A DNA stretch of 43,347 nt from IMG/VR virus record IMGVR_UViG_3300033153_001096, positions 1 through 43,347 of that record; one strand, 5' to 3'. Made by a program: the position numbers and the translations under genes. The stretch is from a virus. The notes under the pieces are model-generated. The model did not search any database, had not been told where the DNA came from, and worked only from the letters and a program-made list of their open reading frames with translations. This document shows positions 30,851 through 40,527 of the stretch, in pieces (the stretch's first letter is position 1; each line of letters starts with the position of its first letter).

Positions 30851-31218
30851 GCCTTCTTCTCCCTGTGGCTATTTATACCATTAACACCAAATGAAGCAGT
30901 AACTATAGCACCGAACAATGTAGTTATAGGGAAAAATAACTCTACTAGGTTTTCAACAGCTAGTTTGATGGACTTAGGGTTACTACCTATATCAAATGCC
31001 TGAGCTAGTAACAGCAGTACAGTTAAATAGATATATACCTTATACATCTGAGTAACATCTTTAGATATCTGTACCCTCATATTACCATTTTTATCTAAAG
31101 CCTTAACCATAACAGCTTTAGCCTCAGCACTCTCTTTATCTGTCTCTATCCACTCAGTAGCTATACGTTCAATACTACTAACAACTCCCCCACCTAGTAA
31201 GTTTGCAATCCAACCCAT
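30847..31218 (-). CDS. Holin, 3TM gene-transfer-agent type
   Basis: The 123-residue protein has an N-terminal Gly/Ile-rich segment (GWIANLLGGGVVSSIERIA), a charged middle (ETDKESAEAKAVMVKALDK) and two strong hydrophobic spans at the C-terminal half (YIYLTVLLLLAQAF; FFPITTLFGAIVTASFGV). This layout matches the family Holin_3TMs. It should open the inner membrane at the end of infection. It overlaps the coiled-coil gene by 4 bases. Confidence 0.8.
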   Translation of the reverse strand: MGWIANLLGGGVVSSIERIATEWIETDKESAEAKAVMVKALDKNGNMRVQISKDVTQMYKVYIYLTVLLLLAQAFDIGSNPKSIKLAVENLVELFFPITTLFGAIVTASFGVNGINSHREKKA

Positions 31219-31230
31219 TATATCATCCCT

Positions 31231-31452
31231 TTATATTTTCTTTATCATCTTTGATGTGTACTTAACCCAACAAGCTAAGGTAGCAATAGTAGATATAGCT
31301 ATTGCTCCAATTAGTCTTGCCTTCCAAGTATCTATATAGAAACCATGTGTTCCACATCTATCATCATGAGCCTTGCACAGGTCACCTATATATATCTTCT
31401 TACCTGTCCAAGTGTACCAATTCTCGAAGAAACCCGTGCAATGGTCTACCAT
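31231..31452 (-). CDS. Small membrane protein with phospholipase A2-like motif
   Basis: The 73-residue protein has CTGFFENWYTW near the N terminus and CKAHDDRCGTHGFY around residues 26-39, containing the Cys-x-x-His-Asp-x-x-Cys pattern of secreted phospholipase A2. A C-terminal membrane helix follows (LIGAIAISTIATLACW). It is next to the holin. A similar motif occurs in small phage proteins of unknown role, so enzymatic activity is only possible, not shown. It begins directly after the stop of the 59-residue gene. Confidence 0.6.
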   Translation of the reverse strand: MVDHCTGFFENWYTWTGKKIYIGDLCKAHDDRCGTHGFYIDTWKARLIGAIAISTIATLACWVKYTSKMIKKI

Positions 31453-31632
31453 TTAACTACCTACACTATACGTCTTAGCAGAGTGTGGCTGTAGTGTTTT
31501 TCTATGTTCTAGCCATACACCTTTTAACATACCAACGTGTTTATCAGATATACGTAACCAAGACCCTTGTTCTGTAGGTAATAGTTCATCTGTAATAGGT
31601 ACAGCGAACTCTAACAATACTAAGTTAATCAT
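31453..31632 (-). CDS. Small protein of unknown function, 59 residues
   Basis: This short gene has a strong ribosome site (AAAGGAG, 5 bases before ATG) and its stop is immediately followed by the next ATG. The sequence (VPITDELLPTEQGSWLRISD, then HVGMLKGVWLEHRKTLQP) has no membrane segment or known motif. It lies between structural and lysis genes. Confidence 0.6.
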   Translation of the reverse strand: MINLVLLEFAVPITDELLPTEQGSWLRISDKHVGMLKGVWLEHRKTLQPHSAKTYSVGS

Positions 31633-31642
31633 CTATTCTCCT

Positions 31643-32173
31643 TTATACAAAATATGTTTTCTCTAAAGTACCATTAGATTGTGATATATCTAAATCTGTA
31701 GCCGCACTAGCTGTAGCATATAATTCTAGGTATGCTCCCTCTACTAACTCGGCACTAGATATTAATACAATAGGAAAATAACCTGCACCTTGTCCAGCTA
31801 AGGCAATAGAGCTACCAAAAGGACTACCATTCTTATATATCTGCCAAGTAATAGTTATATTAGTAGCGTAAGATACAAAACCCTCATACCTAAGTTTGAA
31901 TATACCGTCAGCATCTGCTGTCATTCTTTGTAGTACTACATCTCCTGATGTACCAACTCCTGCATCAATAGTTACTACGTCAAATGAGGTAACTTTAGTT
32001 GGTGTAATCTCTATTGTTTGTTGAGGTAGATTATTACCGCTAAGAACTGTCATACCTGTATTCTCTAATACAGCTAGTCTTATACCATTTGATATTATAT
32101 CCTCCGTATTAGTGTTAATCTGTGTAATTACCTGTTGACCTGTTGACCCGTTGTCTCCGCAAGTTAATGCCAT
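31643..32173 (-). CDS. Structural protein, possible head or tail fibre, 176 residues
   Basis: A beta-rich protein with a coiled N-terminal stretch (QVITQINTNTEDIISNGIRL, about 15-34, then LAVLENTG) leading into a jelly-roll-like C-terminal region with Gly/Ser-rich strands (QIYKNGSPFGSSIALAGQGA). That layout is common in small fibres and spikes. Its ATG overlaps the stop of the 1179-residue gene. It is transcribed after the ejection proteins. Assignment is by composition and context. Confidence 0.55.
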   Translation of the reverse strand: MALTCGDNGSTGQQVITQINTNTEDIISNGIRLAVLENTGMTVLSGNNLPQQTIEITPTKVTSFDVVTIDAGVGTSGDVVLQRMTADADGIFKLRYEGFVSYATNITITWQIYKNGSPFGSSIALAGQGAGYFPIVLISSAELVEGAYLELYATASAATDLDISQSNGTLEKTYFV

Positions 32174-35100
32174 TATTTATCCTTTCTCTCTAGTAGATTC
32201 ATTAGTTCATCATCCATTACAATAAGACCTAATACAGCTCCCATAGCTGATAGGTCTCTACCACTTCTAAGAAACTCTCTTAGAAGTTTAAGTGACTTAG
32301 GACCTATACGTGTATTAGGGTCACCTCCTGTAGTGGATGCCATCTTAGCTATAGCTTCATCAGAAGTACGAGAAGATAAATTTATACCACTAGGTAGTTT
32401 TCTATTTACCATACGCTTCATATTATCAGCTAACTGATTAGCATTCTCTAAAGTTAACCGTTTACCACCTAAGTAGTTAGAGTCTCCTCTACGACCTAGT
32501 GCTTTCTGAGAATGGCTAAATCTAATATGTGTAGCGTCTTCGCCTCTTTTACCCATATAGCTAATCATGTTCATACCTGTACGAACTGGGTTAGCTGTAA
32601 GTAGTTGAGAATCCGGGGTATATACGCCACCTAATTCTTCTGCCATGTCAAATAAAGAGTGGTAAACTTTCTCACCTACTCCTCCACCATTAGGTAGACC
32701 TACAGTACAAGCACCTATTTCATCTCCATGTATACTCAGAGAGAAATTAGGTTGTTTATCTACCATAACACCATATTCCATCTTTTGGAAAGTAGCTTCA
32801 GGACTAGAGTTAATAAACCTAAGATGGCTACCGTTTCCAGTCACAGTCCATCCTTCCATATGTCGGCTATTAAGATTGTCTACCATATTACGTTCAGCAG
32901 TTGCTCTAGCCTCATCCCTACTAGCAGGTCTAGTGGGTCTAGTGGCTCTAGCCTCAGCTTCCGAAGCCTCTCTAGCTGTTCTCTCTTCTTGTCTAGCTCT
33001 AGCTAGTCTTTCAGCATTTTCTCTGTTAGCTTGCTCACGTACAAGTCTCTCAGCTTCAATACGTTCTGCTCTAACCTCTGCTTCTTTAACTCTTCTAATT
33101 CTAGCTATTCTAGCTTGTTCAACTCTAGCTTCTCTAGCTACAGCTTCCTCTATTTTCTGTCTAGAAGCTCTTTCAGGAGTAGTCTCTTTCTTAGGTTGAC
33201 TCTTTATATATCTATTGAAAGTCTCTAGACTACTCATCCCCTCTTGTACAGCTTCTCTATCGCCTTGGTTACGTGCTGTAACTAGTTGCTCTTGTATACG
33301 ATTAAACTCTAGTTTATCATCAGGAGCAACCTGTCTAGTTTTAAATAGCGTGTTAACCTCTTTATTAAGATTAGTTTGCTGTCTATTAAGTTGTTTATCT
33401 ACACCTTGTAACTCTAGCTGTTGGGCTTTAGTAGCTTGTTCTTCCAAATTAGCTACTGTCTGTCTTTCAACTAATTCGCCTTGAACAACCTTAGCCTCTG
33501 CTTCTGTAGGTACTCCTGTAGGAGAAATATATAGTTCGTCAGCAGTCTTACCTACTGACACAGTTGCAGGAAGTAGTTGAGAGCCTTTAAGACTAGCTTT
33601 AAACTCTTCTATACTCATACCTAGAGTATCTTCCATTTCTTTAATGATACCGTTTAGAGCTACTTGGTCAGCTTTCTTTAGTCTCCAACCTGCTACTCTA
33701 CCTTTAGCTAGTTTCCATACTGTATCAATAGCAGCTAGTGGTGACGTAAAGAAGTTATTAGCTAGTGCATTAGTAATTAGTGTAGAAGTCTTAGATAAAG
33801 ACTTAACCCTTTTACCTACTATATCAGCTACAGTAGATAGGTTCTTCATACTATCGAAGTCTGCCCCAAATAATTCTCTAGAGAAGGCTTCATCTTTCAT
33901 TAACTCTTTACTAAAGCCGGATAGGTTAGTTTGTACACCATCAGTAGACTTACTAACAGCTCTCTGTAGGAAGTTACGTTTCAACATATCAACTATGTCT
34001 CCACCATCTCCACTAATGTCTTTAAGCTCTCTAAGCTTCTCAGGTGTATTAACTAGTTTCATAGCACCCTCTGGGTCTTTAGCATATTTATCTCTAAAAC
34101 TAGAGATAAAACCTGTACCACTTCCACCCTTGCCAGTACCTCTGTAACCAAATAACTCTACTCTTTTTCTATATAAGCCTTTAGCATTATTCATTACTTC
34201 AGCTAGTGGTCCACCTTGAGAGCTATGTCCTTTAGCTAGTGTATCAAATTGACCCTCGAATAAATCAGCTAGTTGTGCATAAGCTCTAGCTTCAGGTCCG
34301 CCATCACCTTTCTTGTTAAGTTCAGCTACTCTACTAATAGTCTTACGCATCATATCATACATATCTTGTACGTTTACGTTATTACCACTAACTTGATAGT
34401 CCTTAACATACTCATCTACATAAGATAGTAAGTGTTTTCTATCTGATGGCTCTATGCCTTTTTGTTTAGATACATTAGATTTAATACCATCTAACCAACC
34501 TATGAATGTCTTGTTAGACATATCAGCTGACTCAGCACCCATAATATTACCCATGTCGTCATAAGCTTTACTGATAGCACTATCGTACTCTACCTCTTGA
34601 GCATTAATTACTCTATTAATATATTGACCCATAGATGTATCATCAGCCATTAAGTCAGAGTACTCATTCTTAACTTTACTAATATAAGCAGTTATAGCCT
34701 CTACATCTTTTTCTGTAGTCTTCTTAAGAGAAGCAGATAATACAGGATTAGACTTAGCAGCCTCAACTAATTGAGACAGTTGAGTTCCAGGGTCTACATC
34801 ATGACCTAGTATATTAACACCATTCTTCTTAGCGAAGTCTATAGCTGTTAAGATACTAAATGCGTGGTCTTGACCCATAGTATTTACTGCTTTTTCCGTA
34901 GCTTCATCTAAGTTAGACGTAGTAGATTTAGCTAAGAGTTTATTAATACCTTTACCTATACCATAACCTACTATATTAGCTCCAGTTTCTATACCATACT
35001 GTAGTCCAGCAGACTCATCTAACTCAGAGGCACCTTTGAACTCCATAGTAGAGATAGCTTGTTGTGCAGCTAAATCAGCTACTAAAGCATAACCTGATTT

Positions 35101-35712
35101 AGCTAGTGTACCTACACCTAGTCCCATAACTACAGCAGGAGCCATTTCACCTAATCCACCAGCTAAGTCTGTATTAGAGTCTAGTTTACCTTCATCCATA
35201 GTAGATTCTGCGTATTTATAGTAAGCCTCACGTTGTTTCTTCTCTTGGAATAACAACTCATTCATCTTAGACTCTGTATCTGTTACCTCTAAACCAACTA
35301 TCTCTTTACCACCTATATACATTTCCATAAGAGTATTAGCTAAACCAACTTGAAAACGGTCATTAACGAACTGAGAACCATCTTGTCTAAACTTAGATAG
35401 GTCATAACCATTCTTAACTAGATAGTCATCTATAGTAGATTTGTATTGCTCATTAGTTAAACCTAATTGTTTAGCTTTATTAAATGTATGCTCTATAGCA
35501 AAAGAGGCAGGGTCAGCTCCGAACTTATCTGCTTTTACATTAGATAGAGGTACACCTTGCTCTTCAGCTTGACGCAATACATCTATCCTCTGTTCATCAG
35601 TCAACTCAGATAGAGCTGGTTGCTCAGTGGCAGTAGGAGTAGGTGCGTAACCTTTCTCCTGATTAATCTTTAACCTAGTTTGTGCTTCTTCGTAAGCTTT
35701 AGTCTCAAACAT
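32173..35712 (-). CDS. Large internal virion / ejection protein, 1179 residues
   Basis: The largest gene of the window. The N-terminal third is mixed with a hydrophobic helical region (APAVVMGLGVGTLAKSGYAL, about 190-210). The middle contains a long Ala/Glu/Arg-rich coiled coil (about 800-940). The last 220 residues are a separate globular domain with HGDEIGACTVGLPNGGGVGE and KVYHSLFDMAEELGGVYTPD that looks GNAT-like, then a helical tail (LSAMGAVLGLIVMDDELMNL). Proteins of this size downstream of the portal in podoviruses are injected with the DNA. No lytic transglycosylase motif was seen. Confidence 0.7.
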   Translation of the reverse strand: MFETKAYEEAQTRLKINQEKGYAPTPTATEQPALSELTDEQRIDVLRQAEEQGVPLSNVKADKFGADPASFAIEHTFNKAKQLGLTNEQYKSTIDDYLVKNGYDLSKFRQDGSQFVNDRFQVGLANTLMEMYIGGKEIVGLEVTDTESKMNELLFQEKKQREAYYKYAESTMDEGKLDSNTDLAGGLGEMAPAVVMGLGVGTLAKSGYALVADLAAQQAISTMEFKGASELDESAGLQYGIETGANIVGYGIGKGINKLLAKSTTSNLDEATEKAVNTMGQDHAFSILTAIDFAKKNGVNILGHDVDPGTQLSQLVEAAKSNPVLSASLKKTTEKDVEAITAYISKVKNEYSDLMADDTSMGQYINRVINAQEVEYDSAISKAYDDMGNIMGAESADMSNKTFIGWLDGIKSNVSKQKGIEPSDRKHLLSYVDEYVKDYQVSGNNVNVQDMYDMMRKTISRVAELNKKGDGGPEARAYAQLADLFEGQFDTLAKGHSSQGGPLAEVMNNAKGLYRKRVELFGYRGTGKGGSGTGFISSFRDKYAKDPEGAMKLVNTPEKLRELKDISGDGGDIVDMLKRNFLQRAVSKSTDGVQTNLSGFSKELMKDEAFSRELFGADFDSMKNLSTVADIVGKRVKSLSKTSTLITNALANNFFTSPLAAIDTVWKLAKGRVAGWRLKKADQVALNGIIKEMEDTLGMSIEEFKASLKGSQLLPATVSVGKTADELYISPTGVPTEAEAKVVQGELVERQTVANLEEQATKAQQLELQGVDKQLNRQQTNLNKEVNTLFKTRQVAPDDKLEFNRIQEQLVTARNQGDREAVQEGMSSLETFNRYIKSQPKKETTPERASRQKIEEAVAREARVEQARIARIRRVKEAEVRAERIEAERLVREQANRENAERLARARQEERTAREASEAEARATRPTRPASRDEARATAERNMVDNLNSRHMEGWTVTGNGSHLRFINSSPEATFQKMEYGVMVDKQPNFSLSIHGDEIGACTVGLPNGGGVGEKVYHSLFDMAEELGGVYTPDSQLLTANPVRTGMNMISYMGKRGEDATHIRFSHSQKALGRRGDSNYLGGKRLTLENANQLADNMKRMVNRKLPSGINLSSRTSDEAIAKMASTTGGDPNTRIGPKSLKLLREFLRSGRDLSAMGAVLGLIVMDDELMNLLERKDK

Positions 35713-35721
35713 ATTTAACCT

Positions 35722-37476
35722 TTAAAATAGAGTAGAGATATCTACTCTACCACCTTTAGGAGTTTCAGTAGGTGTAGGAGTAGTGACTACATCTTCTCGT
35801 CTATTACGACCATCCGACTTAGCTGTCTTATATGTATCATATGTTCTATATATAGTAGACTCATAAGGTTGTTCCGCAAAGTGAGTACCAGCTATAACAT
35901 CATTCTCTTCTCTCATTTGTCTATCAAAGTTTTCAATGTTAGCTACTAATTCTTCCTCACTATTCCAGTTACTACCCATCATAACATCAGTTAAGAACTT
36001 TCTCTCTTCTTCTGTTACAGTAAGACCTGACGTAGCTCTTAAGAAGTTAGCTAGTACCATACCTGTTCTAGTATTTCTGTCCATAGTCTGTCTAACTTGA
36101 GTTTGTTGCCCTTTACTTAATTGGTCAGTACCTAAAATCTTAGCTCCCCAAGTATATAGGTTATCTACAGGACCTTGTTTAGCCTCAGTTAAACTGCCTT
36201 TCTGTAAATCATCTAATATAGAAGTAGTAGCATTAATAGTTCTATGTCTATTCTTCATATTCTCTGTTGTCTTACGTAGAGCAGGTTTATCTTCTGTATT
36301 AGCTAAATTACGGTTAGAGATACCTTTCATATTACCTAGAGTAGTACCTTTAGCCGAAGCAGGGTCTTTTAGGTATGTCTTACTTAACTCTTGAGTAGTT
36401 GCGAAATCGGCTCGTTGCTCTAGTAGAGCTATATTCTTAGCTCCCTCAGATACACCTGCTCTAAGTTTTGTAAATGCTTGTTCCCCAAACTCTTGTACTT
36501 GCTCAGGAGTAGCGTCTGACCAATCTAGTAGGTCATTCTTGTCCATGTAGGCATCTTTCATCTGCTTAAGCATATCTCGTCTAGCTGGGTCTTTAGCGTA
36601 CACCTGTTCCATAGCGTCTAGCTTATCCATACCCATTTCTGTAACTAAATAGTTAATCTCTTTAGACTTAGTAGCTAAAGTATCACCCTTTACAGACGTA
36701 GGAGATTTAAGACCTAGTGCTATATCTAAGTCACTTGTTTCTGCCTCTATTCTAGTTTGTAGTTTCTTACGTTTAACAGCCATATTAACCTGAGTATTCT
36801 CAGATACTCTCTGTATTATAGCTATCTCTGCGTCAGTTTTGCCCTCTATAGCTTCAGCTTCATCAGTTCTAGTAGTTTTAAACCACCCTGTAGCCGCTGA
36901 TAACTTAGTAAGGTCTACCATGTCACTATTGTTCATCAGTAGGTTGCTACTAAGAGCTGTCTCCGCTATGTCTTCATCTGTAATAGACTCAGCTATTTCA
37001 GAAGCTGATAGACTATCATCTTGCTGTAAAGTTTTATCTATAATATACTGCTTAACTACATTGATATCTTTAGGATTAGTAGTATCTACTAGTCTTAACC
37101 CACTAGCATCTTCCATACCAAACATATTAAGTAGTTGAGGTGTCATAGAGTTCTTAAGTTCATCTAATTGTATCTGTTGGTCTTCAACATCTATTTGAGC
37201 CATGAAACTATTACCTTTAGAAGCCCATAATCTACGGTCTACTTGGTTACGTTCCTTTTTAAGAGAGCCTATTTGGTTCTCCATGTCATTAATTCTAGCG
37301 TCTTTAGACTCTAGTATACTTGTTGTAGCTGCCATCTGAGCAGATTTATCTTCAGCCTCTTGAGAAGCTATCTGCATACGTTGTGCTTTACCCATCATAT
37401 CGGTTACTGCACCCATACCACTAAGAAAATTTTGTCCAAAAGCTTGGGCACCTTGCCCACCATACATACTAGCCAT
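35722..37476 (-). CDS. Internal virion / ejection protein, 584 residues
   Basis: A highly charged, helical protein with a Gly-rich N terminus (SMYGGQGAQAFGQNFLSGMG) and a coiled-coil stretch (ESKDARINDMENQIGSLKKE, about 55-74). It contains repeated Ala/Glu/Asp-rich helices and no enzymatic motif. It lies between the portal and the 1179-residue protein, where T7- and P22-type ejection proteins are found. Confidence is moderate because it lacks a specific domain. Confidence 0.65.
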   Translation of the reverse strand: MASMYGGQGAQAFGQNFLSGMGAVTDMMGKAQRMQIASQEAEDKSAQMAATTSILESKDARINDMENQIGSLKKERNQVDRRLWASKGNSFMAQIDVEDQQIQLDELKNSMTPQLLNMFGMEDASGLRLVDTTNPKDINVVKQYIIDKTLQQDDSLSASEIAESITDEDIAETALSSNLLMNNSDMVDLTKLSAATGWFKTTRTDEAEAIEGKTDAEIAIIQRVSENTQVNMAVKRKKLQTRIEAETSDLDIALGLKSPTSVKGDTLATKSKEINYLVTEMGMDKLDAMEQVYAKDPARRDMLKQMKDAYMDKNDLLDWSDATPEQVQEFGEQAFTKLRAGVSEGAKNIALLEQRADFATTQELSKTYLKDPASAKGTTLGNMKGISNRNLANTEDKPALRKTTENMKNRHRTINATTSILDDLQKGSLTEAKQGPVDNLYTWGAKILGTDQLSKGQQTQVRQTMDRNTRTGMVLANFLRATSGLTVTEEERKFLTDVMMGSNWNSEEELVANIENFDRQMREENDVIAGTHFAEQPYESTIYRTYDTYKTAKSDGRNRREDVVTTPTPTETPKGGRVDISTLF

Positions 37477-39423
37477 CTACTGACCTCCTTCTCTTCCAGG
37501 TTTAGGTAAACCTAATGTTGGGCTCTCAGGAGCCTGCTGCATTGTTCCGCCAGTACTTCCACCAGCTCCATTGTTTCCACCCATAGTTCCACCTAATATA
37601 GCTTGTAGGTCTGCACCAACACTAGCTAGTCTAGGGTCTATTTGTCCTTTTTCTAACATAGAAGCAGTTTCCATAAGTATCTTAGCTACTTCTAAAGAGT
37701 GCTTAGTACCCATTTCACTAACCTGCATAGCTACTGTTTTCATCATACCTGCAGGGTTCATCTGTAACATAGCCTGACCTATCGGACCATTAATTACAGT
37801 CTCTAGTAGTAGCTGATTCTTCTCAGCCGCATTGTTAGCGTTAGATACCTCTACTTTAATATCTACTTCACTAAACTCTATAGAACTATCAGGTTCTCCT
37901 AGAGGTGTAACTATAATGTTACCCTCTTCATCCTCTAAAGGTTCTCCTGTCTCAGGGTCTAGCTCTTCCTCTAGTATAGGTCTAGTAACAGGTTGTCCCG
38001 TATTAGGGTTAACTTCTCCTGTAGGCATCTGAATAGGCTGATTAATAGAGATATAATGCTCTGCATTTAAAGGGTCAGCTATTCTAAATATCTGTTCTCC
38101 TCTATAATACTGTTGCATTAGGTTAACTAAATCTTGTCCTATCATCTTATACATAAATCTCATTCTGTCTACTATGAAAGTCAACTGAGAACCACTTGAA
38201 GCAGTATTCATAGCTACTTTACGACCGCTATCACTAGCAAATGTCTGACCTAGGAATGAGTCATTGATACCTAATACAGCTTTAATTCTCTGTAGAGCCG
38301 CATCTATAATAGTATACTGTTGTATAACATCACGACTCATATCTTCTACCCTAATACCCTGTAAGTCAGTAACAGGTATAATAGCATTAATACGATTGAA
38401 TAGCTCTTTGAACTCGTCGATATCTTCTACTGCATTATCTTCTACAAATGCTTTAGATGTATTAACTAATAACTGTATCTGTAATAGAGCTTGATTAATA
38501 GCTTTCTGAGTTTCTGTAATATCTCTGAACGGACCATAGTATTCAGCTATATCTGAAGAACTTAGTTTAATAACACGAATAGGGAAACGAACTTTCTTAA
38601 ACGTAATCTCTTTACGCTCTAGTTCAACCTCATCACACCATGTAACACTATACACTTTACCATCAAACTCTGTAATAGTTCTAACTATTAGGTAGTTATC
38701 GTATTGTCTATAGCGTCCTTCGTCTCTACCAGCTTTATATTCACGTTCATAGTCAGCTTCAGTATCCCCATCTAGAAAGTTGTAGTACTCAGTAAGTCTA
38801 TCCATAGTAGCTTGACCATACAATCTAAGTACTTCTTCCTCAGGAACCCATTTAAAGTGGTGTATGAACCTAGCATCACTATAGTCGTCTAAAGTAGAAT
38901 GGGGGTCTAGTCTTACTTGCCAACTAGGGATATGTTGTAGGTTAATTTCATATAGCTTTCTACCATATCTATCGTAGTTACCTGTATGAACTACCTCTTC
39001 TTCACATACCATTAACCCTGTTAGTAAGCCATCTAACTTAAGCTTTTTGTTCATGGCATCAAAGTCATTTTGGTCTAATGTGAACTTAACTAAATCATTA
39101 AGTAGTAAAGCTGTTACAGATGACCCATTATACCTAGGAGATATATTAATAGTAGTAATCTGTGACTCTAGGTAACCTATAATAGCATTACTAAACATCT
39201 TAATAATATTATATGTCTCAGCAGGTTGACCATTCTCAGCTAACTTAGCTAGTTGAGCAGCTGTATACTGTCTATTGTTATATAGGTCTATAGTCTCACG
39301 ACCCTCTGCAATAGTAGGTCTATACTCTTGTTCACTAATCTTGTAGTAGTCTCTACACTGCATAAGCAGTGGAGCTAATACTTTACCATCTTTAGTTTGC
39401 CCTGCGGCTGTAGGAGTAGCCAT
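37477..39423 (-). CDS. Portal protein, P22-like
   Basis: The 648-residue protein has the P22-type portal layout: EGRETIDLYNNRQYTAAQLA (about 39-58), YNIIKMFSNAIIGYLESQIT (the conserved portal core), a long helical middle (LQRIKAVLGINDSFLGQTFA) and MRFMYKMIGQDLVNLMQQYY (about 420-440). The C terminus is Gln/Pro/Gly-rich. It forms the dodecameric ring for DNA passage. It is far from the terminase and major capsid genes on the circle and follows a 224-residue Gly/Ala/Gln-rich protein, an unusual order. Its ATG overlaps the upstream stop (TAATG). Confidence 0.88.
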   Translation of the reverse strand: MATPTAAGQTKDGKVLAPLLMQCRDYYKISEQEYRPTIAEGRETIDLYNNRQYTAAQLAKLAENGQPAETYNIIKMFSNAIIGYLESQITTINISPRYNGSSVTALLLNDLVKFTLDQNDFDAMNKKLKLDGLLTGLMVCEEEVVHTGNYDRYGRKLYEINLQHIPSWQVRLDPHSTLDDYSDARFIHHFKWVPEEEVLRLYGQATMDRLTEYYNFLDGDTEADYEREYKAGRDEGRYRQYDNYLIVRTITEFDGKVYSVTWCDEVELERKEITFKKVRFPIRVIKLSSSDIAEYYGPFRDITETQKAINQALLQIQLLVNTSKAFVEDNAVEDIDEFKELFNRINAIIPVTDLQGIRVEDMSRDVIQQYTIIDAALQRIKAVLGINDSFLGQTFASDSGRKVAMNTASSGSQLTFIVDRMRFMYKMIGQDLVNLMQQYYRGEQIFRIADPLNAEHYISINQPIQMPTGEVNPNTGQPVTRPILEEELDPETGEPLEDEEGNIIVTPLGEPDSSIEFSEVDIKVEVSNANNAAEKNQLLLETVINGPIGQAMLQMNPAGMMKTVAMQVSEMGTKHSLEVAKILMETASMLEKGQIDPRLASVGADLQAILGGTMGGNNGAGGSTGGTMQQAPESPTLGLPKPGREGGQ

Positions 39424-40097
39424 TAACTGCCTCCCATTTGTGACATACCATAAGCACCTATACCAGCACCTGCTATTGAACCTAGTAGTCCTGTGTAGCC
39501 TGCCGCTGACTGACTATACATTGCAGCTTGCTGATTGTACTGATTAGTTATAGCACTACCAGTTTGGAACTGTGCGTTCATTTGAGCACCATAAGATTGG
39601 TTCATACCAGCTATAGCATTAGTTCTAGACTGCTGATTAGAGCCTAACCATTGTTGCTGTTGTTGTCTAACTTGCTCAGGTGCCTGTACATCTATCTCAG
39701 CACTACCTGTAGCTTTAGCAAATGAAGCTTCTTTCATAGCCTGTGATTTCATACCACTAGTCTGTAAACCTTGTGCCGCCATTGTCTCATTGAACTGACC
39801 TAGTTGTTTATCTATGTTCTCAGTTAGAGTCTGCTTATTCTGTGTAGCATACTTAATAGGGTCTAGTTCATTATAATAATCATTTAAGTTCTGTTCTAGT
39901 GGACCGAACATTTCTTCCCAATCATCTAGTAAACCTTGATTAAAGTCCATCATCTCAGCACCTAATTCATCCATACGCTGTTGAGTAATCTTAGACTGCT
40001 TAAGAGCTGCATCAGAAGCATCAGACGCAGCTTTCTGTTCAGCACTCTCTATACCTACTAGTCCTCCAACAGAACCTACTATTCCACCACCACCCAT
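39423..40097 (-). CDS. Probable DNA-ejection protein, 224 residues
   Basis: The N terminus is Gly-rich (GGGGIVGSVGGLVGIE), the centre is Gln/Ala-rich and helical (QRMDELGAEMMDFNQGLLDD), and the last 30 residues are Gly/Ala/Ser-rich and hydrophobic (AGYTGLLGSIAGAGIGAYGM), suited to insert in a membrane. This composition is typical of small pilot or ejection proteins. It lies directly before the portal gene. Function is inferred from composition and position. Confidence 0.65.
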   Translation of the reverse strand: MGGGGIVGSVGGLVGIESAEQKAASDASDAALKQSKITQQRMDELGAEMMDFNQGLLDDWEEMFGPLEQNLNDYYNELDPIKYATQNKQTLTENIDKQLGQFNETMAAQGLQTSGMKSQAMKEASFAKATGSAEIDVQAPEQVRQQQQQWLGSNQQSRTNAIAGMNQSYGAQMNAQFQTGSAITNQYNQQAAMYSQSAAGYTGLLGSIAGAGIGAYGMSQMGGS

Positions 40098-40098
40098 A

Positions 40099-40521
40099 TT
40101 AACTCCTATTCAATTTATACACATTAGCTATATGCGTATGTCGTTTCTCTAAAACAGCTATATGTTTACTGTTTACCTCTGTTATACCTAATATGTCTCC
40201 ATCAGGATACTCTTTAAACAAGGTAGCATAGAACTCTGAGAGTACTCTACTGTTACGATATTTAGGTAGTATATATACTTTATTACCATCTATCCTAGTT
40301 AGATTAGGTGTCATAGGTTCTGATACATCTAGAACTAACATAAACCCTTTAGCTTCACTATCCATAAAGAAAGTGGCTTTAGAGTCAACCATTACAGTCT
40401 CAATATAGTCACTATAGACTCTTAAGTCTTCTGTATAGTAGTCAGGGAAGACCTCTTTATACATACAGTATAAGAGGACTGTTAAGGTTTTAATGTCTTT
40501 ATCGTTAGTTCTTCTTATCAT
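40099..40521 (-). CDS. GNAT-like acetyltransferase in the structural cluster
   Basis: The 140-residue protein matches the GNAT fold by pattern: an N-terminal strand and helix, a central strand NKVYILPKYRNSRVLSEFYA (about 80-99, where the acetyl-CoA loop R-x-x-R/G is expected), and a late helix HIAVLEKRHTHI. The loop NSRVL differs from the typical GxG. T7-like virions carry a related GNAT-like protein (gp13 type) in the same region. It may be a structural scaffold rather than an enzyme. Confidence 0.65.
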   Translation of the reverse strand: MIRRTNDKDIKTLTVLLYCMYKEVFPDYYTEDLRVYSDYIETVMVDSKATFFMDSEAKGFMLVLDVSEPMTPNLTRIDGNKVYILPKYRNSRVLSEFYATLFKEYPDGDILGITEVNSKHIAVLEKRHTHIANVYKLNRS

Positions 40522-40527
40522 CTTGTA

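Noticed and set aside
32728-34147. Several plus-strand open frames of 65-167 codons opposite the 1179-residue gene
   Set aside because: They are Ser- and Leu-rich shadows of the coiled-coil codons on the other strand, without ribosome sites or coupled neighbours.
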